Of a DNA stretch of 64,000 bases, positions 45,177-54,083 are shown in pieces. Within the stretch, counting starts at the first letter, position 1. Each line of letters starts with the position of its first letter. This DNA comes from Caballeronia sordidicola (lineage in GTDB: Bacteria > Pseudomonadota > Gammaproteobacteria > Burkholderiales > Burkholderiaceae). The DNA is taken from NCBI RefSeq assembly GCF_002220365.1, contig NZ_MTHB01000046.1:1-64000 (forward strand), in the 5' to 3' direction. The notes under the pieces are model-generated. The model was not told where the DNA came from and ran no database searches. It saw only the letters and a list, made by a program, of their open reading frames with translations. The position numbers were made by a program, and so were the translations under genes.

Positions 45177-46865
45177 ATGAGCCACACTGATGATCCCCGC
45201 GACGAACAACCCGCGTCCGACCTGCCCCACGACCCAGTACGCCGTCGCCTGCTTGCGGCTGGGGTCAGCCTGGCAGGCCTCACTGGATTGTCGCTGAGCG
45301 GCTGCAATCTCTTTGACTCGCGCCCTGCTACCCCCAAGACGGCCGCCGACATCGCGCTAGACAAAACGCTGCAGGCACAGGTCCGTCATATTGTTGTGAT
45401 CTACGCGGAAAATCGCAGCTTCAGCAACCTCTGGGGTAACTATCCAGGCGTGCAATATCCGTTGGAAGCCGTCCCTGCGTCCCGCTACGTCCAGCTGGAC
45501 CGCGACGGGCGCACGCCCATGCCTGTGCTGCCGAAAATCTGGGGTGGCCTCGTACCGCAAGCACAGGAAGTGGACGGCAAGCGCTACATGATTTCGGAAA
45601 AACAGATCGACGGCGTGCCGAACGGCCCGTTCCATCTTGTCGACGCACAGGGGCAGCCACTGCCGAACGGCGTCATCACGCGCGACCTCGTACACCGTTT
45701 CTATCAAAACCAGATGCAGATCAACGCCGGCCGCAACAACCAGTTCGCCGCATGGGGCGATTCCGGCGGTCTGGTCATGGGGCATTACCGCAATTCGGCT
45801 GATTCGCTGAAGCTCTGGAACATCGCCCGGCAAAACGTACTGTGCGACAACTTCTTCATGGCCGCATTCGGCGGTTCCTGGCTCAATCATATTTATCTGA
45901 TTTCGGCACAGGCCCCCTTTTATCCGGACGCGCACAACGGCCCCGCGAAAAAACTCCTGTCCGTGCTGGACGCCGACGATCCGCTGGGCACGCGCCTGAA
46001 ACTCGCGGCCGATTCACCGGCATCGGCGCTGGATGGCCCTCCGTCCTACGTTAACGACGGCGCACTCACAGCCGATGGCTACGCGGTCAACACAATGGCG
46101 CCTCCCTATCAGCCGAGCAACGTCCGCGCGGCGGAAGGCGGCGATCCGGCGCTGGCGGACCCGTCGAATTATCGCGTGCTGCCGCCGCAGAGTTACGCGA
46201 CCATCGGCGACCGGTTATCGGACAAAGGTGTGGACTGGGCGTGGTATAGCGGCGGCTGGGACTATGCGCTCACGCATCGCGACACCGGCATGGTTCCCGA
46301 TTTCCAGTATCACCACCAACCGTTCAATTACTTCCGCAGCTTTGCTCCTGGCACGCAAGCTCGCACGCAACACCTGCGCGACGCCGGTCTGGGCGACGAT
46401 CCGTCGACCAACAAACTCATTGCGGATATTGACGCAGGGCGGCTGCCGGCTGTGACTTTCTACAAGCCACAAGGCAATCTGAACATGCATGCGGGTTACG
46501 CCGATGTCGAATCCGGTGACCGGCATCTCGCCAACGTCGTCGAGCGAATCCAGCGTGGACCGCAATGGGAGAGCACGGTCGTCATCATCACCCACGACGA
46601 GAACGGCGGCTGGTGGGATCACGTGCCGCCGCCGAAAGGGGATCGATGGGGACCGGGGTCGCGCATTCCCGCCTTGATGATTGCGCCGTTCGCGAAGAAG
46701 GGGCTCGTCGACCATACGGTCTACGACACGAACTCCATCCTGCGCTTCATCACGCGCGTCCACGACCTGGTGCCACTTGACGGCGTTGTCTCGCGCGACC
46801 GGGCATTCGCGGCAAACGGAGAAGCGCCGTTAGGGGACATGACGGCCACGCTCGATCTCGCCTAA
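45177..46865 (+). CDS. AcpA-like acid phosphatase/phosphoesterase, Tat-exported
   Basis: 562 residues of the phosphoesterase family that includes AcpA and bacterial phospholipases C. The N terminus has PVRRRLLAAGVSLAGLTGL, a twin-arginine signal, ending in a lipobox-like LSGC. VVIYAENRSFSNLWGNYPG carries the nucleophile region, and THDENGGWWDHVPPP the metal-binding Asp/His. GAFGGSWLNHIYL-like and FYKPQGNLNMHAGY segments are also typical. It is likely a periplasmic lipid-anchored phosphomonoesterase; phospholipase activity is not excluded. Its stop codon starts a 15-bp tandem array. Confidence 0.9.
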   Translation: MSHTDDPRDEQPASDLPHDPVRRRLLAAGVSLAGLTGLSLSGCNLFDSRPATPKTAADIALDKTLQAQVRHIVVIYAENRSFSNLWGNYPGVQYPLEAVPASRYVQLDRDGRTPMPVLPKIWGGLVPQAQEVDGKRYMISEKQIDGVPNGPFHLVDAQGQPLPNGVITRDLVHRFYQNQMQINAGRNNQFAAWGDSGGLVMGHYRNSADSLKLWNIARQNVLCDNFFMAAFGGSWLNHIYLISAQAPFYPDAHNGPAKKLLSVLDADDPLGTRLKLAADSPASALDGPPSYVNDGALTADGYAVNTMAPPYQPSNVRAAEGGDPALADPSNYRVLPPQSYATIGDRLSDKGVDWAWYSGGWDYALTHRDTGMVPDFQYHHQPFNYFRSFAPGTQARTQHLRDAGLGDDPSTNKLIADIDAGRLPAVTFYKPQGNLNMHAGYADVESGDRHLANVVERIQRGPQWESTVVIITHDENGGWWDHVPPPKGDRWGPGSRIPALMIAPFAKKGLVDHTVYDTNSILRFITRVHDLVPLDGVVSRDRAFAANGEAPLGDMTATLDLA

Positions 46866-46933
46866 GCCGCAAACGCTGGAGTTGCAAACGCCTGAGCAGA
46901 AATTGCCTGAGCTGCAAACGCCTGAGCAGCACC
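46859..46933 (+). repeat. 15-bp x5 tandem array starting at the phosphatase stop codon
   Basis: Units are CGCCTAAGCCGCAAA, CGCTGGAGTTGCAAA, CGCCTGAGCAGAAAT, TGCCTGAGCTGCAAA and CGCCTGAGCAGCACC. The real stop TAA (46863) is in unit 1, and in-frame TGA codons recur in units 3, 4 and 5 (46893, 46908, 46923). Confidence 0.88.
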
Positions 46934-47048
46934 ACACTCCCCCCGCAGCAATAAGTTGGGCCGCCGCAACAACAACTAGCGAACGGGCGCTCCCGCCAAT
47001 TAATGCCGGCGGTGCACCGGGAAGTTGCACAGCGACGGCGAACAGGAC

Positions 47049-48503
47049 CTACGAAGCACTCGAGCTGTCCATCCGGCCCGCGCGGGCGTCGGCGGCATCG
47101 GACGCTTCCTGCCGCCATTCGCGCCGCGAGCGCAGCATCTTGCGCACCGCGAGCCGCGCCATCTTGAGATAGCCAAACGGCCGGGGATCGGCCAGCATGC
47201 TCAGCGCCCGCGCGTAGTCGAGCGTCAGGCCCGGGGTCCAGGCCATGGTGGCCGCTCGCTTGCGGATCTGCGCGGCGACCCACAGCTCCGGCGTAACGAT
47301 CAGGCGCAGGAACGCGCGCCAACCCGTATCACGGCCGTGAAAGGTGCCCACCGACCCTTCGAGTGCCGCTTCCAGCGCCTTGGAAACAGTGCTCGAACAA
47401 TTCCGGTAAGTGAGGTTATAGGTCGGATCCTGCCGATATTTCTCCCAAAACGCCTTCAACCGATCCGGACGGTAATTGCGAATACGCACGCGGGTCGTGG
47501 ATTCGCACCATGCCTTCGATTCCGTCGCGTAGTCTGGCTGGAATGTGCCCGGCACATTGTTCTCGCGAGTCGCACGCAAGATGCGCCCGAATTCGTCCGG
47601 CGAACGGTCGAGTTCCACGCCCGGATACAGGCTGATGTAAATACCCTCGGGTGACTCAAGCGCCGCGTGGCCCGTCGAGATGACACCGTTCGCATCGACG
47701 GCGGCAATGTAGCGGTCCACGATCAGCCGCCGGTTGGCCTGCGCCCGCGCGGACCCGACAGGCGTCCACACATGCACGGTGAGCGCTTTTTCATCCGCGG
47801 CCGGAGGTCCGTCCCACTCGAACGGGCTGTCGGCCTCGGTTGCCACCGCGCCCGCAGCGGCCTTTGCCGTTGCGGACTTATCAGCCAGGGTAGGATCGGC
47901 GATTACGTCGTCGGACAGCGCCAGCGCCTTCTCGTTTTCAGGCGGCAGGCTTTCCATGCGGCGTACGCGAAAGGCGATCCACAGCATGTTCCAACCGCCG
48001 AACGCGAGTCCAAGCCCGATTGCGTAAGGCGCCGTGCCTACATAGTGGGTCGGGTACGGTTCGAAGAAAAAGATCGCGAGCAGGATTTCGACAATCGCGA
48101 GCGCCAGCACGATCCTCCATCGGCTATAACGCACCACAACAGCCGACACGCTCTGCAGCAAGCCATCGGCGAGAAAAAGCGTGCCGAAAATCATCGAAAG
48201 CACGAAGTTGCCGTGATGATTGCCCGCCATGATCAGCAGCGCGGCGAGCGTGAACGCGCCACCTTTCACGTAACGAAGCGTGCGCTGGCCGCCCACACCC
48301 ATCCGGGCAACAGCGAGGGTCGCGAGACCCTCGATGAGCAGCAGCCAGGCGAAGACGTGGATAGGAAAATACAAAACGCCATCGAGGGCATCGATAAACA
48401 CCGACACCCCGATCACGAGCCAAATGCCGCCCGCCACGGCCAGCGTAAGCCAACGGCGGCGCAAGTAGTCCACGCCCAGCAGAAACAGCACGAGTTGGAT
48501 CAT
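47049..48503 (-). CDS. Membrane protein: HdeD/DUF308-like domain fused to a permuted NlpC/P60-like cysteine hydrolase domain
   Basis: 484 residues. Residues 1-182 hold about six helices with the HdeD/DUF308 pattern (WLTLAVAGGIWLVIGVSVFI; HVFAWLLLIEGLATLAVARM; FGTLFLADGLLQSVSAV). An Ala-rich linker follows. Residues 240-400 then look like a papain-like fold with permuted order: H279 in STGHAALE, a strand IYISLYPG, and C369 in YNLTYRNCSSTVSKALE. This resembles the Asn-Cys-Ser/Thr motif of DUF4105/Lnb and NlpC-P60 hydrolases. The activity is unknown; an amide or lipid acyl hydrolase or transferase at the membrane is inferred. It is convergent with the phosphatase. Confidence 0.7.
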   Translation of the reverse strand: MIQLVLFLLGVDYLRRRWLTLAVAGGIWLVIGVSVFIDALDGVLYFPIHVFAWLLLIEGLATLAVARMGVGGQRTLRYVKGGAFTLAALLIMAGNHHGNFVLSMIFGTLFLADGLLQSVSAVVVRYSRWRIVLALAIVEILLAIFFFEPYPTHYVGTAPYAIGLGLAFGGWNMLWIAFRVRRMESLPPENEKALALSDDVIADPTLADKSATAKAAAGAVATEADSPFEWDGPPAADEKALTVHVWTPVGSARAQANRRLIVDRYIAAVDANGVISTGHAALESPEGIYISLYPGVELDRSPDEFGRILRATRENNVPGTFQPDYATESKAWCESTTRVRIRNYRPDRLKAFWEKYRQDPTYNLTYRNCSSTVSKALEAALEGSVGTFHGRDTGWRAFLRLIVTPELWVAAQIRKRAATMAWTPGLTLDYARALSMLADPRPFGYLKMARLAVRKMLRSRREWRQEASDAADARAGRMDSSSAS

Positions 48504-48622
48504 GACGTCACCTGTGAGGACGCGACCTCGCCATGATAAAAGCGCTGCCGCTTTACGCCAACGGGATTAGAACGCCTGTGCGCTCGCCCCTGTCGACACT
48601 GACCACTCACGCAAAAAACCAC

Positions 48623-49012
48623 TCAAGCCGATTCCACCCAGGCCCGCGCCGCGATTTCCAGCAGATAACCATAATGCAGCGCGCCTACGGGAACAACCGC
48701 CCGCGCGGGTTTCCAGTCGCCGAAATGGCGCGCGTAGATCTCGTTGAAAGTTTTCCAGTGATCCACGCCAACCAGGTAGACCGTCACTTCGATCACGTCC
48801 TTCAACCCCGCGCCAGCCCCCGCCAGCACCGTGCCGACATTGTCCAGCGCCTGCTGGGCCTGTTTTTCGAACGGCAAGTCGCCGGTATGCGTGCCGTCTG
48901 GACGCATCGGCAGCTGGCCCGACACGCAAACGAGATTACCCGCGCGGGTTGCGTGGCTGTAATGCCCTGCGGGAACCGGAAGACCCGGAGCGTTGATGAG
49001 TTCGATGGGCAT
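48623..49012 (-). CDS. RidA-family protein
   Basis: 129 residues from the ATG at 49012 (MPIELINAPGLPVPAGHYSH). The family core is NLVCVSGQLPMRPDGTHTG, and the arginine that binds imino-acid substrates is in KPARAVVPVGAL. The longer frame to 49078 would overlap the LysR stop and lacks homology at its start. RidA proteins hydrolyse reactive enamines/imines. It lies 62 bp after the LysR gene on the same strand. Confidence 0.9.
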   Translation of the reverse strand: MPIELINAPGLPVPAGHYSHATRAGNLVCVSGQLPMRPDGTHTGDLPFEKQAQQALDNVGTVLAGAGAGLKDVIEVTVYLVGVDHWKTFNEIYARHFGDWKPARAVVPVGALHYGYLLEIAARAWVESA

Positions 49013-49074
49013 ATAAGTGTTCACGAATGGTTCAAGAATCGGAAAAGCGCAACCGGCAGCATACGTCGCGCGCT

Positions 49075-49980
49075 TCAAAGCACCAACCGTGCGGCGATGA
49101 AATCGAGGAAGGCTTTCGCCCGTCCCGCCATTGACGCGCTCTGGTAGAACACCGCGCTGATCGGTTGCCGAACATCGAGCAAAACCGGGTCCATCACGGT
49201 TTGCAGGCGTCCGCTGGCCACGTCAGCGCTGGTCATGTACGCGGCGAGGCACACGACTCCGCCGCCCGCCAGCGCAAGTTGCCGCATGGTCTCGCCACTC
49301 GATGCGGCGATTTCCGGCACGATCCTAAAGCGCGCGCCCGCGTCCCGGTTTTCGGAATCGTCATCGATCAACGGCCAGTCATTCAAACTCTCGGGCGCCG
49401 TAAAACCGATCAGCCGATGCCGCCGCAATTGCGCCACCGTGCGCGGCTCCCCGCGTTCCGCGAGATACGCGGGACTCGCCAGAATTCGCAGCCGGCTGCT
49501 GCCGAGCGAGCGCGCGTGCAACGTGGAATCCTGCAGCGCGCCAATCCGGATCGCGATATCCACGCGTTGTTCCATCAAGTCGACAATCCGCTCATTGCTG
49601 CTCAGTTCCAGCACGATCTCCGGATACGCAGCGGCGAACGCCTGCACGTGCGGCACGATGCAATGCAGCACGAACGGCGACGCCGCATCCACCCGCAGAC
49701 GCCCCGCCGGCCGCTCACGTTGGCGAGCAATCGACTCCTCCGCATCTTCCATTGCGGCGAGGATGACGCGGGCTCGCGCGAGGAAAAGCTCGCCTTCGTC
49801 GGTGAGTTGCAAACGGCGCGTAGTACGCCGCACCAGCGTAGCGTCGAGCTTGCGCTCCAGCCGCGTCAACGCCCGGCTCACGCCGGAGACGGTTTGCTGC
49901 AATGCCTCGGCGGCCGCCGTGATCGAGCCGCTATCGATCACTGTCACGAACGCCAGCAGTTCCTCAGTCGTCGTTTTCAT
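49075..49980 (-). CDS. LysR-family regulator, divergent from the epimerase-like gene
   Basis: A 301-residue LTTR: helix-turn-helix VIDSGSITAAAEALQQTVSG, then VSRALTRLERKLDATLVRRT, and an effector domain beginning near RPAGRLRVDAASPFVLHCIV. It is divergent from the SDR gene at 50090, with a TTAGTC/GACTAA inverted repeat in the gap, the classic layout for autoregulation and activation of the divergent gene. Confidence 0.9.
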   Translation of the reverse strand: MKTTTEELLAFVTVIDSGSITAAAEALQQTVSGVSRALTRLERKLDATLVRRTTRRLQLTDEGELFLARARVILAAMEDAEESIARQRERPAGRLRVDAASPFVLHCIVPHVQAFAAAYPEIVLELSSNERIVDLMEQRVDIAIRIGALQDSTLHARSLGSSRLRILASPAYLAERGEPRTVAQLRRHRLIGFTAPESLNDWPLIDDDSENRDAGARFRIVPEIAASSGETMRQLALAGGGVVCLAAYMTSADVASGRLQTVMDPVLLDVRQPISAVFYQSASMAGRAKAFLDFIAARLVL

Positions 49981-49997
49981 CTAACCATTGTTGATTT

Positions 49998-50022
49998 TTA
50001 GTCAATATTTATTTGAGACTAA
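49998..50022. promoter_or_regulatory. Candidate LysR box
   Basis: TTAGTC (49998-50003) and GACTAA (50017-50022) are perfect inverted arms around a 13-nt AT-rich spacer with inner TCAA/TTGA symmetry. It is 18 bp from the LysR start and 68 bp from the divergent ATG. Confidence 0.55.
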
Positions 50023-50089
50023 CACTGTTTTTGCGAAAGTCGAAGACGGGGATACTGCATGCATCGACTCAATGGGAAGGAGAACGAAA

Positions 50090-50992
50090 ATGAAGATTTT
50101 TGTAACTGGCGCAGGCGGATTTATCGGTGGTTCAATTGCGGCGCGTCTGGTTCGCGACGGCCATCAGGTCAACGGCCTCATCCGTCGCCCGGAACAGGCG
50201 GACGAACTCAAGGCGCTGGGAATTGAACCCGTGATCGGCAGCCTGGACGATCGGGCGTTACTGATCGCGCAGGCGAAAGCAGCCGATGGCGTCATCAATG
50301 CCGCCAGCAGCGACCATCGCGGCGCGGCCGAGGCGCTGATCGAAGGGCTTGCGGGCTCGAACAAACCGCTGCTTCACACGAGCGGCTCCAGCATTGTCGG
50401 CGATGCATCCGGCGGTGAAGGATCGGACGCGATCTACTACGAGGACAAGCTGCCCGAACCCACCGCCGATAAAGCCGCGCGAGTCGCCATCGACAACCTC
50501 GTGCTCGACGCAGCCAAACGCGGCGTGCGCGCCTCCGTGCTGTGCAATACGCTGATTTACGGCCACGGCGCGATGGCCAACGCGAAAAGCGTGCAGTTGC
50601 CGCGTTTGCTGGCGCAGGCGAAAAAGAGCGGCATCGTGCGGCATGTGGGACCGGGGCGCAATATCTGGTCGAACGTGCATATCGACGATGTGGCTGACCT
50701 ATACGCTCGTGCGCTTGAAAAGTCGCCTGCTGGTACGTTCTATTTCGTCGAAAGCGGCGAAGCGGCCTTCCGCGATATGACGACGGCAATGGCCAAGGTG
50801 CTCGGCCTCGGCGCGCCGCAAGACTGGCCGCTCGAAGAAGCCAAGAAGGAATGGGGCTACGAAATGGCATCGTACGGGCTGGGATCGAATAGCCGGGTAC
50901 GTGGCAAGCATGCGCGGGAATTGCTGGGATGGACGCCGAAGCGGACGTCGGTGACCGACTGGATCAGCAACGAGATGATGCAAACGAACTGA
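50090..50992 (+). CDS. NAD-dependent epimerase/dehydratase-like (extended SDR) protein
   Basis: 300 residues from the ATG at 50090 (AGGAG 8 nt upstream). The Rossmann motif MKIFVTGAGGFIGGSIAARL is at the very N terminus. Downstream are HTSGSSIVGDASGGEG, NTLIYGHGAMANAKSVQLPR and WSNVHIDDVADLYARALE, typical of atypical extended SDRs. No clean Y-xxx-K catalytic pair is obvious, so enzyme activity is uncertain. It is probably controlled by the divergent LysR. Confidence 0.87.
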   Translation: MKIFVTGAGGFIGGSIAARLVRDGHQVNGLIRRPEQADELKALGIEPVIGSLDDRALLIAQAKAADGVINAASSDHRGAAEALIEGLAGSNKPLLHTSGSSIVGDASGGEGSDAIYYEDKLPEPTADKAARVAIDNLVLDAAKRGVRASVLCNTLIYGHGAMANAKSVQLPRLLAQAKKSGIVRHVGPGRNIWSNVHIDDVADLYARALEKSPAGTFYFVESGEAAFRDMTTAMAKVLGLGAPQDWPLEEAKKEWGYEMASYGLGSNSRVRGKHARELLGWTPKRTSVTDWISNEMMQTN

Positions 50993-51018
50993 CCCGCGTT
51001 TCTACGCTGCATGTGCGA

Positions 51019-51040
51019 GGCTGGACGCCAACGTCCAGCC
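51019..51040. terminator. Hairpin between convergent epimerase and Ldh-family genes
   Basis: GGCTGGACG-CCAA-CGTCCAGCC: perfect 9-bp stem 27 nt after the epimerase stop. No T-run on either strand. Confidence 0.5.
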
Positions 51041-51137
51041 CGCGCGCGTTACATCGTGCTGGCGGCAGTGGCCATGCAACCCTCGCTCGCGCGGCCATTC
51101 TGAAGCCATGCAGCTTGCGCGAAACAACGCTCCAGTC

Positions 51138-52232
51138 TCACTTCAACGCTTGCACGAACTCGTCGACCTTGCCCGTCGGCATGCCTGATTGCACGGCGGC
51201 AGCGCGGATTTGCTGCCACGTGGTGGGATCGACGGGAATACCGTTCGCGTTGAGATCGGCCCGCCGCGCCTGTTCCGGCTCGCCCGGCACCATGATCCTG
51301 TCCGTACCGGCCGCGAGTGGCGACGCCTTCACCCACTCGACGAACGCATCGGCTTCGGCCTGCGCGTTGGGGGCATCGAAGGCATTCGGGTCCACGATCA
51401 CCGATGTCATGCAATTGATGATCGCGTTGGTCGTGCCCAGCGTGTCTGCATGGGTGGTGAAACCGCCCGACAGCGCACCGCCGAAAATCTCGCACATGGC
51501 GGCGAGGCCGTATCCTTTGTGCGCGCCCATCGCCGTCAGCGAACCGAACGGTGCTTCGTGCATCACCTTCGGTTCGATAGTCGGCACGCCCGCGTGGTCG
51601 ATCAGGTAACCCGGCGCGACCTTCACACCCTTGTTATAAGCCACGCGCGTCTTGCCGTAGGCAATCCCCGCCGTCGCGAAGTCGAGCACCAGCGGCGTAT
51701 TGCCTTCGCGCGGAAACGCGGCGCAAAAGGGGTTCGTGCCGAAGCGCCGGTCGATCCCGCCAAACGGCGCAACCAGTGGATCACCCGCCACATTGACGAA
51801 GTGAAACGACACGAGACCCGCCGCCGCGCACTGTTCGGCCCAATGCCCGATGCGTCCAATGTGATGCGCATTGCGCAAGCCAACCGCACACACGCCGAGC
51901 TTTTTCGCCCGCGCGATGCCGTGCTCCATCGCCTCGTACGCCACGACCTGGCCGAAACCCTTACGACCGTCGATAGTCAGCACCGCGCCGACATCGCGGA
52001 CAATTTCAGCATGCGTATTGAGCTGCAATTCGTTGTCCGCGAGCGACGCCATATATCGCGGAATCATACCGACGCCGTGCGAATCGTGCCCCGACAGATT
52101 CGCCATCACCAGATGATCGGCGACGAGTTCAGCTTCACGCGGCGTGCTGCCGGCGTGGGTCCATATCGCGCTGACGAAGGCGTGCAAGGTATCCGGGGCG
52201 ATGCGCGATTCACGCGTGGTTTCAGTGCTCAT
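51138..52232 (-). CDS. Malate/L-lactate dehydrogenase (Ldh)-family oxidoreductase
   Basis: 364 residues; AGGAG lies 10 nt before the ATG at 52232. This is the Rossmann-less Ldh_2 family: LSGHDSHGVGMIPRYM, VGLRNAHHIGRIGHWAEQ and GTNPFCAAFPREGNTPLVLD. It is an NAD(P)-dependent 2-hydroxyacid or cyclic imino-acid reductase; members include malate, sulfolactate and piperideine-2-carboxylate enzymes, and the substrate cannot be chosen here. It follows the M20 peptidase gene, but a strong terminator lies between them. Confidence 0.9.
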   Translation of the reverse strand: MSTETTRESRIAPDTLHAFVSAIWTHAGSTPREAELVADHLVMANLSGHDSHGVGMIPRYMASLADNELQLNTHAEIVRDVGAVLTIDGRKGFGQVVAYEAMEHGIARAKKLGVCAVGLRNAHHIGRIGHWAEQCAAAGLVSFHFVNVAGDPLVAPFGGIDRRFGTNPFCAAFPREGNTPLVLDFATAGIAYGKTRVAYNKGVKVAPGYLIDHAGVPTIEPKVMHEAPFGSLTAMGAHKGYGLAAMCEIFGGALSGGFTTHADTLGTTNAIINCMTSVIVDPNAFDAPNAQAEADAFVEWVKASPLAAGTDRIMVPGEPEQARRADLNANGIPVDPTTWQQIRAAAVQSGMPTGKVDEFVQALK

Positions 52233-52312
52233 GCGACTGCGTCTCCTGATAAGAAAAGGACTGCACTTGATGTTCACGGCAGGCCGGTTCATCACCGTAC
52301 CGTCCAAATAAA

Positions 52313-52337
52313 ACGGCGCGCAAAAGTTGCGCGCCGT
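52313..52337 (-). terminator. Rho-independent terminator after the M20 peptidase gene
   Basis: ACGGCGCGCAA (52313-52323) and TTGCGCGCCGT (52327-52337) form an 11-bp stem with a 3-nt loop. On the minus strand it is followed by TTTATTTGG, so it ends peptidase transcripts before the Ldh gene. Confidence 0.85.
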
Positions 52338-52365
52338 CTGAAAGTCAGGGTCGGGTCCCCCGCCA

Positions 52366-53838
52366 TCAAGGCGTCGCCGCGATCACCTCGGCTACTGTCG
52401 CGGTGAGTTTCTTCGCGAAGGGCACATGCAGGAACTCATTCGGCCCGTGCGCGTTCGACCTCGGTCCCAGCACGCCGCATACCATGAACTGCGAACGCGG
52501 AAAGCCTTCTTGCAACGTACTCATCAATGGAATGGTACCGCCCTGGCCGAGGAACGCGACATCCGCGCCGAAATGCCGGCGCGACGCGTCGTTCAGCGCA
52601 TCACCCAGCCACGGCGATAGTTCGGGCGCGCTCCAGCCCGTCGCTTCGCCCCGCTCGGGCTTGAACGTGACCTTCGCGTTGTAGGGCGGATCGGCTTCGA
52701 GCATGGCCTTGAGTTCCGCAAGCGCCTTCGTGGCTTCGACGAGCGGCGGCAGGCGCAGCGACAACTTGAACGCGGTACGCGGGCGCAGCACGTTGCCCGC
52801 ATTGATCAGGGACGGCAACCCTTCCGCCCCAGTCACGGCCAACGACGGCCGCCAGGTGGAATCGAGCAGCGCTTGACGCGGGTCCGTCGTGACGGGCAAC
52901 ACCGTGCCGCCATTCTGGCCGCAGGTCCACGGCAGCTTTTTCCATACGTCCTCGCCGAGAATGCGTGCCGTTGCTTCCGCTTCGCTCAAACGGCGCGGTG
53001 GGATATCGCAGTGAAAACCCTTCGGCAGCAGGTTGCCCGTGCTCGAATCTTCCAGCCGTTCCAGCAGCCTGCGCATGATCCGAAACGTGGATGGCGCAAT
53101 GCCGCCATTCGTACCCGAGTGAATGCCTTCGTCGAGCACCTGGACTTCCAGGTCGCCCGCCACCAGGCCACGCAGCGACGTTGTCAGCCAGAGCTGATCG
53201 TAGTTGCCCGCCCCGGAATCGAGGCAGATCACCAGGCTTACGTTGCCGAGCCGTTCACGCAACGCATCTATATAGGGCAGCAAGTCAAAGCTGCCCGATT
53301 CTTCACATGTTTCGATAATGCCGACACAGCGCGGCCGTTCAACGCCTTGCGCGTCCAGCGCGGCGATCGCGCTGATCGACGCGTACGTGGCATATCCGTC
53401 GTCCGCGCCGCCGCGTCCGTAGAGCTTGCCGTCTTCGTATTTCGGCGACCACGGCCCGAGGTCACGACGCCAGCCGTCGAACTCGGGCTGTTTGTCGAGA
53501 TGGCCATAAAGCACGATGGTGTCGCTGCTGTTCGAACGCGTAGCCGGTGCTTCGAAAAAGATCACGGGCGTGCGATTGGGCAAGCGGATGATTTCCACTT
53601 TGAGGCCGCGAACGGGTTGGCGCTCGGCCCATTGCGCGGCATCCGTAATGACGCGTTCGATGAATCCGTTGCGCACCCAGTCGAGATCGAACATCGGGCT
53701 TTTGGCGGGCACCGCGATGTAGTCCGTGAGTGCGGGGAGAATTTCGTCGTCCCACTTCCGGTCGACGAATTCGCGCAGTGCTTGACGGTCGATTTGGTCG
53801 ATGCGCTGTTTTTCTTGAGTAAGATCGTCTGAGATCAT
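52366..53838 (-). CDS. M20-family dinuclear-metal peptidase
   Basis: 490 residues. Metal and catalytic residues are visible: IVLYGHLDKQPEFDGW (His, Asp), GRGGADDGYATYASI (bridging Asp), IETCEESGSFDLL (Glu-Glu), LVICLDSGAGN (Asp) and GVLGPRSNAHGPNEFLH (last His). The inserted dimerisation domain lies in the middle. It is similar to dipeptidases/carnosinase-like M20 enzymes. There is no signal peptide, so it is cytoplasmic peptide or amide hydrolysis. Confidence 0.92.
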   Translation of the reverse strand: MISDDLTQEKQRIDQIDRQALREFVDRKWDDEILPALTDYIAVPAKSPMFDLDWVRNGFIERVITDAAQWAERQPVRGLKVEIIRLPNRTPVIFFEAPATRSNSSDTIVLYGHLDKQPEFDGWRRDLGPWSPKYEDGKLYGRGGADDGYATYASISAIAALDAQGVERPRCVGIIETCEESGSFDLLPYIDALRERLGNVSLVICLDSGAGNYDQLWLTTSLRGLVAGDLEVQVLDEGIHSGTNGGIAPSTFRIMRRLLERLEDSSTGNLLPKGFHCDIPPRRLSEAEATARILGEDVWKKLPWTCGQNGGTVLPVTTDPRQALLDSTWRPSLAVTGAEGLPSLINAGNVLRPRTAFKLSLRLPPLVEATKALAELKAMLEADPPYNAKVTFKPERGEATGWSAPELSPWLGDALNDASRRHFGADVAFLGQGGTIPLMSTLQEGFPRSQFMVCGVLGPRSNAHGPNEFLHVPFAKKLTATVAEVIAATP

Positions 53839-54083
53839 GACGGGCGTCCCGGCCGTTTAAATGTCAATGATAGCCGTGTTTAGCGCTAACTCGAATGCGC
53901 AGTTTCTCATGAGCCGAATATCGGCCGCACGCCTTTTCGCCTTTAGCAGCGAGCGCGGCAGCCATTTCGCGAGCTTGAAAAAAGGCACGTGCGTGCGAGA
54001 CGAACGCGGCGCCCGGGCGGCGGAAAAAGCGCTATGAGCGACGCCCCGGTATGCTTGTGGCCCGATCAATCAGGAGCCTCACC

